From Sclerodactyla briareus (Eukaryota > Echinodermata > Holothuroidea > Dendrochirotida > Sclerodactylidae): a stretch of DNA of 64,000 bases. The DNA is taken from the NCBI GenBank assembly GCA_026419785.1, contig JAODTK010005821.1, positions 167,926 through 231,925 on the forward strand, written 5' to 3'. Within the stretch, counting starts at the first letter, position 1. The number at the start of each line of letters is the position of its first letter. Position numbers and translations under genes: made by a program. Under the pieces are notes generated by a model. That model worked only from the letters and a program-made list of their open reading frames with translations. It was not told the origin of the DNA and did no database searches. Below, in pieces: positions 59,221-64,000 of the stretch.

Positions 59221-60760
59221 GGTCATCATTCATGATGTCATTTTAAACACGGTTTGGCGGATATTTCGGGAACAGTGCAGACGAAATTAGGAGGCGCGGA
59301 TGGAACTATTGGGAGGGGGGGGGGGGGGGGAAGGGGCAAAAGTGGCATTGCGCCCCCATCAACCAAAATATGGGGGAAGCCGTCACCCCACCCCCCCATA
59401 TTGATCGACCGCCCTTGCCACTGGCTAGGCGAGTTACATTTATTCGCATACCATAATGTGATTAGATAGATTATATCTAAGGATTCCCCCATTGTCTACC
59501 ACAAGCCTTGGACTCTCGTGAGAGTGGTTGATTCACATGCTGCTGCAAGATTTGCTAAATAACATCTCGCAAAACCTCTACTGAACTGCGGAAATCAGTT
59601 TTTTGTGTTAAAAATTATTCGTCAGGGTCTGGGGAAGGTTTTTGAATGTGCCCAACCCCCCCTCCCCGCCGTGGGTACGCCACTGTGTCATATCATATAT
59701 GAGAGCTTTTTCTGGCGATATTGACGAGCTCGAAGATCGGTGCATTCCAGGGTTTATGAAAAAGTTGGCGTACGTGCCAAAGGGGGGTTGATTTTCGAAG
59801 AGGTTGCTCGAACGCGATGTTGCAATTGTCCAAAGATATCTTGATGTACCTCCAACTGGTTCCTTCCTCTCGGAAAATGTTTTCATGCCGATAAATTGCT
59901 AAGGTTATGAGGATGGTTTCCACAATCGCAACGCTTTTCCAAGTTAGTTTTAAATGGGACCCCCAAAATATCATCAGGGGAATTCAGAACGATCTCGGTT
60001 CTTATTTTATTTTTTGAAACCTATAAGCAGTGTGCTGAAGCTGGGAGAAAGGTAACTGGATTCTGGGCTTGCTTAGAAGCGTTAAATTGTTCATGACCCG
60101 AGGCCTTCCGCCACTATTTCTTGAGATTCTCCAAAGTTACCTACCAAGAGGGTCATTGCCGCCTCAAGCTTCGGTGGTAAACGCTGTAGATTGGTCATCT
60201 GGAAATATTTATTCTGGGCCAAGAGTTCCTATAAGTGGAATAGCCTTCTAAAATGTTGTGTTTCTGTCTTAGGCTGGTATTCCATAGATCGTATGCGTAT
60301 CCGGGCTGGATTGAAAATCACATATTTAGGAGAACGAACGTTTGCTTCAGAAGAGAAACACTTTAAGAAGCAGTGGAAAGACCATAAAAAAGCAGGCATA
60401 GCCCTGCATATTGTCGTTGCTTGGGCTTTTTAAGGAAGATTTCACAATCGAATTCATTCGCGGTGATACGCATCCGCATACGCGTTGGTACATGGTTTTC
60501 TCACCCTTCAGCGTTGGTTTGCCTTCATTTAATGATTTTTTTTGCTTCTGTGGACCAATATCTATCTTCGCAAACTTCATTAACATATTCAAACACTAGC
60601 CTCCGCCCAGTTCACGCAAATTGGCGATTTTCCACAGACGCCTACCCTCTATGAGATCCTAAGCCTTATGCTTCAAGAAACAGCATCTGGGTTTGTTTCT
60701 TTTGGGTTGTGGCTTCTGGGTTTTTTGTCCCTCATGAGGATTTTGTCTTACCTGACCCCT
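59221..60760. other. No gene recognised; repeat fragments
   Basis: Long poly-G (59,315-59,331). At 59,655-59,685 a transposon-type end reading inversely as CAGTGGCGTACCCACGGC. Plus-strand frames at 60,069-60,433 are unrecognised. Confidence 0.5.
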
Positions 60761-60767
60761 TTCCACA

Positions 60768-60882
60768 AACTAACCTAAACTGAACTAAACTAAACTAAAT
60801 AACCAACGCAACACTAAACTAAACTAAACTAACTAAACTAAACCTAAAACTAACTAAACTAAACTAAACTAAACTAAAAACT
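60768..60882. repeat. AACTA pentanucleotide microsatellite
   Basis: Interrupted AACTAAACTA repeats over about 115 bases, ending 65 bases before a transposon with inverted repeats. Confidence 0.95.
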
Positions 60883-60946
60883 GGTAAGGGCCAGAGCGGG
60901 AGGCATGAAAGCGAAGAGTCGAATTCTCCGAAAAACTATTCAGCCT

Positions 60947-61973
60947 CAGTGGCGTCACCAAGGAAGGGGAGGGGTGAGGCGAAAACCGTGTGCACCCCGT
61001 GTGCCTCCTCCTCAGGCTCAAATGAGATTTTGTGATTTTCGAAATACCAATATTCTGTAGTAATTATTCGACTACCAGTTTTTATAGATCTGGCTAATTT
61101 GTTTTATTTTTTTTTATCACACCCGAAGTCAGTACTTGTGCCAAATTTGCCTCCAAATCGCAAAAGTTTACAAATTTCATGCCTTCGCGCGTGGTGATGG
61201 CATTCGTCCCTCGTTGCTCTCCTCCCGTCATCCCCGATTATGGGAAAATTTCTGCCTCAAATGGCCCCTATAGCGTAATCATATCTGTGAGGTGGCACAT
61301 TCTATTTGACTTGTGAAAGTACCATCACTCACTTTTGATTACTAAACCCTTTAACCTCCGGTCCGTTTTCTCCTCACTCGGCCACGCGCGATTTGGAACC
61401 TGCAGTAGCCTAGGCCTATCCGCTGCTGGATTTTCAAGCGTGCAGTTTCTCCAGTAGTCCAGGTGAACTGCTATCGGAAGTAATTACCTGCTCTATCGGG
61501 CATGACGAATTTATATCACGGTTGAACAGAAGAGCTGGAGCTGGCTAATGTCCAAACTTTCTGCTGAGATTCCTATTTTTTCAGATGTTGTGCCGGAAAA
61601 CCCGGAAGGAAAAAATTTGCGCACTTAAGAGTAGTATGGATGAGGCACCAATTGTTGAACATTCGGCCAAAAGTAGGGAACGCGATAGGACCGAGGTCCG
61701 TCAAAATGTCAATTTTTTTACACCGATTACAGAATTTGTGAAACATTGATAATGCCACTATTTGAAAAGCCCTGCAAATGGTTTGTTGTTGGTCTTGAAA
61801 GGTCTTCTCCGGCCATGCCTGGGGGACCCCGTTTTGCCAAGGAAAAGGTTCATGTAGCCTACGCCCTAACTAATGTTGGCGCTCCGTGAGATAACTGTAG
61901 TCCGGTGTCCCCTGGAGAAGTCCTGCGCCCCCTTGTGCCCCCCCCAAATTTCACAAGTCTGGTGACGCCACTG
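60947..61973. mobile_element. ~1.03-kb non-autonomous DNA transposon with 14-bp TIRs
   Basis: Begins CAGTGGCGTCACCA (60,947-60,960) and ends with its exact inverse TGGTGACGCCACTG (61,960-61,973). Subterminal purine-rich (left) and C-rich (right) tracts are also roughly inverse. Flanks TTCAGCCT and TTTCAGGA share TTCAG, but no clean target duplication is visible. A 61-codon minus-strand frame inside is unrecognised; no transposase. Confidence 0.75.
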
Positions 61974-62540
61974 TTTCAGGACTCCCCGTGCCAGCATTCA
62001 CACGCCACCCGCCAACCACTGACGTCTGAGTGATACCGTACTCCCCCGAAAACAGTGGCCCCAGCAGCGCGTGTTTACCCTATTACGGGAATTGTGGAAA
62101 CCTCACAGTTGCGAGACAGAATATAGCTTCTTTATGGAGATCAGTATTTTCACTTAGAACGGGCCTTTTATTCACATTCAAAATTCTTCTCTCTAGAGCA
62201 ACTGTGTTCGTGTTTCCAAGCCTTATTTTTCAGCTGAAGTTGCTGCCTTCTGTTGGGAGTTTTTATTGTTGCTCTTATAGTGCGACTGAAATAAAATCGT
62301 TTAGACGATTAAAAATAGTATTCCGGTTGATTTTAGATTTATATTATATTAGATTAGGCAAATCACCGATTGGTTGATAGGCCTACGTCATCCTGCACAC
62401 CAAATGCGTGTTTTTACGTGACTAGAAATGGTCACGGGCCAACGGCAAAACCAAATGACTAAAATCTACGATCGGCAGGATTACACACAATGGAGCTAAG
62501 TTGCCCAATCACAATCAGAACCTCCAATACTTCACTTCAC
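61974..62540. other. No gene recognised
   Basis: A plus-strand 115-codon frame (62,030-62,377) shows no known motif. No repeat identified. Confidence 0.5.
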
Positions 62541-62544
62541 GAAT

Positions 62545-62640
62545 GCATGTATGTACGTATTGTATGTATGTATGTATGTATGATATGTATGTATGTATGG
62601 ATGTAGGATTGTAGTAGTAATGTAGTTGTTATGTATGGAG
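62545..62640. repeat. GTAT tetranucleotide microsatellite
   Basis: Repeats of GTATGTATGTAT with a few interruptions. Confidence 0.93.
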
Positions 62641-62814
62641 TATGTTAAGTATTGCTTCTGTACGTGACTAGAAAGGACCACATTGTTAGGTCTCACAAAA
62701 CACTACAACCAAAAAACAAGAAAGCGCCCAAAAACGAAGCAAACTAGAACTTAAGGCGAAGAACGCCATCCATATAAGCCAGTCCGGAGTTACAGTATGG
62801 GCATTGCGCAATTG

Positions 62815-63315
62815 CGCAATTTGTGACAACTTTCTCAACGTGCAGTCCCGTCCATAGGTTTTACTGTTGTGGCTCCTGAGCTTGCCGATTATTCGTACGA
62901 AAAAAATGCAAGAACTTTGTTAGAAGCAGCTGATTCCAGCAAATATAAATACAGGAAATCTATCAAATTTATTCCCCAGCAAACTATTAGGTCACTAACA
63001 ACTATGAGAACCTTCAGAATAGACAACAGTGAATATAGCACCAGGAACACAGACTGCCGAATTCGGAGATGCCAGCCAATCAACACCGCTCATGCGCGCA
63101 GTACGTTCGCATTAAAGAGGATGATTCCATTCTACGCCAGGTTACCAAAGTATTAGTATACCTCGAAAGGGGCGGTATGGACACAGACAGTGGATCAGTT
63201 ATCACATTTCGCGGATATTTCTTGTTTCTTATTTAATTAGCATGCCGCGTGAATGCGAGACCTTAATATACCACTTGGTTTCTTTATGTCGAGCCCGTTT
63301 GAAATTATATTGTCG
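62815..63315. repeat. ~0.5-kb dispersed repeat, copy 2
   Basis: Partner of 35,218-35,690 with the same order of conserved stretches (AGCTGATTCCAGCAA, AACTATGAGAACC, GATGCCAGCCAATCAACA). The 95-codon plus-strand frame over it is not shared with copy 1, so it is not coding. Confidence 0.75.
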
Positions 63316-64000
63316 TCCCCCCTAAAATTTGACACCACCAAATGAAATTTGAAAATCAACACCAACATCGACAATTAAACTATCATTTATCGATCTGACG
63401 GATCATGATGGAATCTATAATAGGACAAAAGAGGATAAACAGGCCTAAATTAAAAAAATGTGAAACTAGTATCCTTCTAAGTCAAAACTAATTGGGGTTG
63501 AACGTACCGAACCCGTGCCGCTGGTCAGGCGATAGTCGCATGTAGCGAAATCAGTAATCGAATGGGAAATATTTACCGCCGCGTAGTGAAAGGTGATTGA
63601 AAAAAAACTAGAACAAGAATGGAAACAAGAGTCAGCATTTTTGTCAATACAAGTGATGACACGGACTGATGTAATGCGTCTCTTGATAGCCTACTAGAGT
63701 AGTCAAGATGGACAATAATCACCGCGTACATTGACAAAAGGCCACAATCTAATCGGAAACAAAAGGGAGACATTTGAAAAAAACAATTAGTCCTAGATTA
63801 AAAATAGAGAAAAAGTGATTTGCTGCATTTTTGTTCAGCTTTATGATGAACATAAAAATACCCCAAATGACATGTTTGTGAATGACTTTATTATTTACTA
63901 TCAAGTTGCTAATGGCTCTCTTGGTCGACGGACGTTTCAATTTAAATTAATATCCCCGATAACCGAAAAAGCATAATTTATTTATCAAACTGTATACTGT
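63316..64000. other. No gene recognised
   Basis: AT-rich sequence with short unrelated frames on both strands; no element or exon identified. Confidence 0.5.

Overview
This is eukaryotic (metazoan) genomic DNA: AT-rich, intron-rich, and full of microsatellites, minisatellites and remnants of DNA transposons and LINEs. The style resembles a marine invertebrate, but nothing here fixes the species. Single-base insertions and deletions are frequent. They occur in coding exons and between near-identical duplicate blocks, as expected of a lightly polished long-read assembly.

The main gene is the chromatin-remodelling ATPase INO80, on the minus strand from about 46.3 kb down to at least 1.3 kb, running off the left edge. 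I recognised its exons from memory of the animal INO80 protein, not by a database search. In gene order they are: an N-terminal exon with a good start context (46.1-46.3 kb), a YNFSKVKK exon (43.1 kb), the DBINO domain (36.3, 34.9-35.2 and 33.9-34.1 kb), a linker exon (32.7 kb), the Walker A exon with DEMGLGKT (31.6 kb), the PFLII exon (26.3 kb), the DEAQ-box exon (25.1-25.3 kb), [10 protein letters not shown] (23.0 kb), LKPFMLRR (21.5 kb), [13 protein letters not shown] (20.7 kb), [10 protein letters not shown] (19.8 kb), and exons of the INO80 insertion region. Splice sites are canonical, but most exons need one to four single-base corrections to read through. The exon for ATPase motif III (LTGTPIQNT) and the acidic N-terminal exon were not found. 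The second RecA lobe lies beyond the left edge.

Left region (2.1-18.5 kb): the intron after the insertion-region exon is filled by a 66-bp minisatellite, about 60 + 60 + 19 units in three blocks. The unit looks derived from the 3' end of that exon plus its splice donor, so every unit carries a CAAG|GTAACT donor-like site on the INO80 sense strand. The blocks belong to two overlapping tandem duplications with nearly the same shift (about 4579 and 4573 bp). The INO80 exon is therefore present three times. A diverged half-exon with a good splice donor lies on the other side of the array. Identity drops sharply over the last ~240 bp before one junction, so part of the duplication may be an assembly mis-join.

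Middle region (18.5-46.3 kb): INO80 introns with dispersed repeats. These include two copies of an element with a TAGTGTTCAAACG-type end and a tRNA-like segment, a 1.4-kb non-autonomous hAT element with a perfect 8-bp target-site duplication (43,417-44,827), and a decayed copy of part of the DBINO exon beside the original.

Right region (46.3-64 kb): no host gene was recognised. It holds a LINE 3' fragment (50.9-51.4 kb), a ~1-kb fold-back element with GC-rich arms around an ACAACG array (51.5-52.5 kb), microsatellites, CAGTGGCGT-type transposon ends, a ~1.03-kb element with 14-bp terminal inverted repeats (60,947-61,973), and a ~0.5-kb dispersed repeat shared with an INO80 intron.
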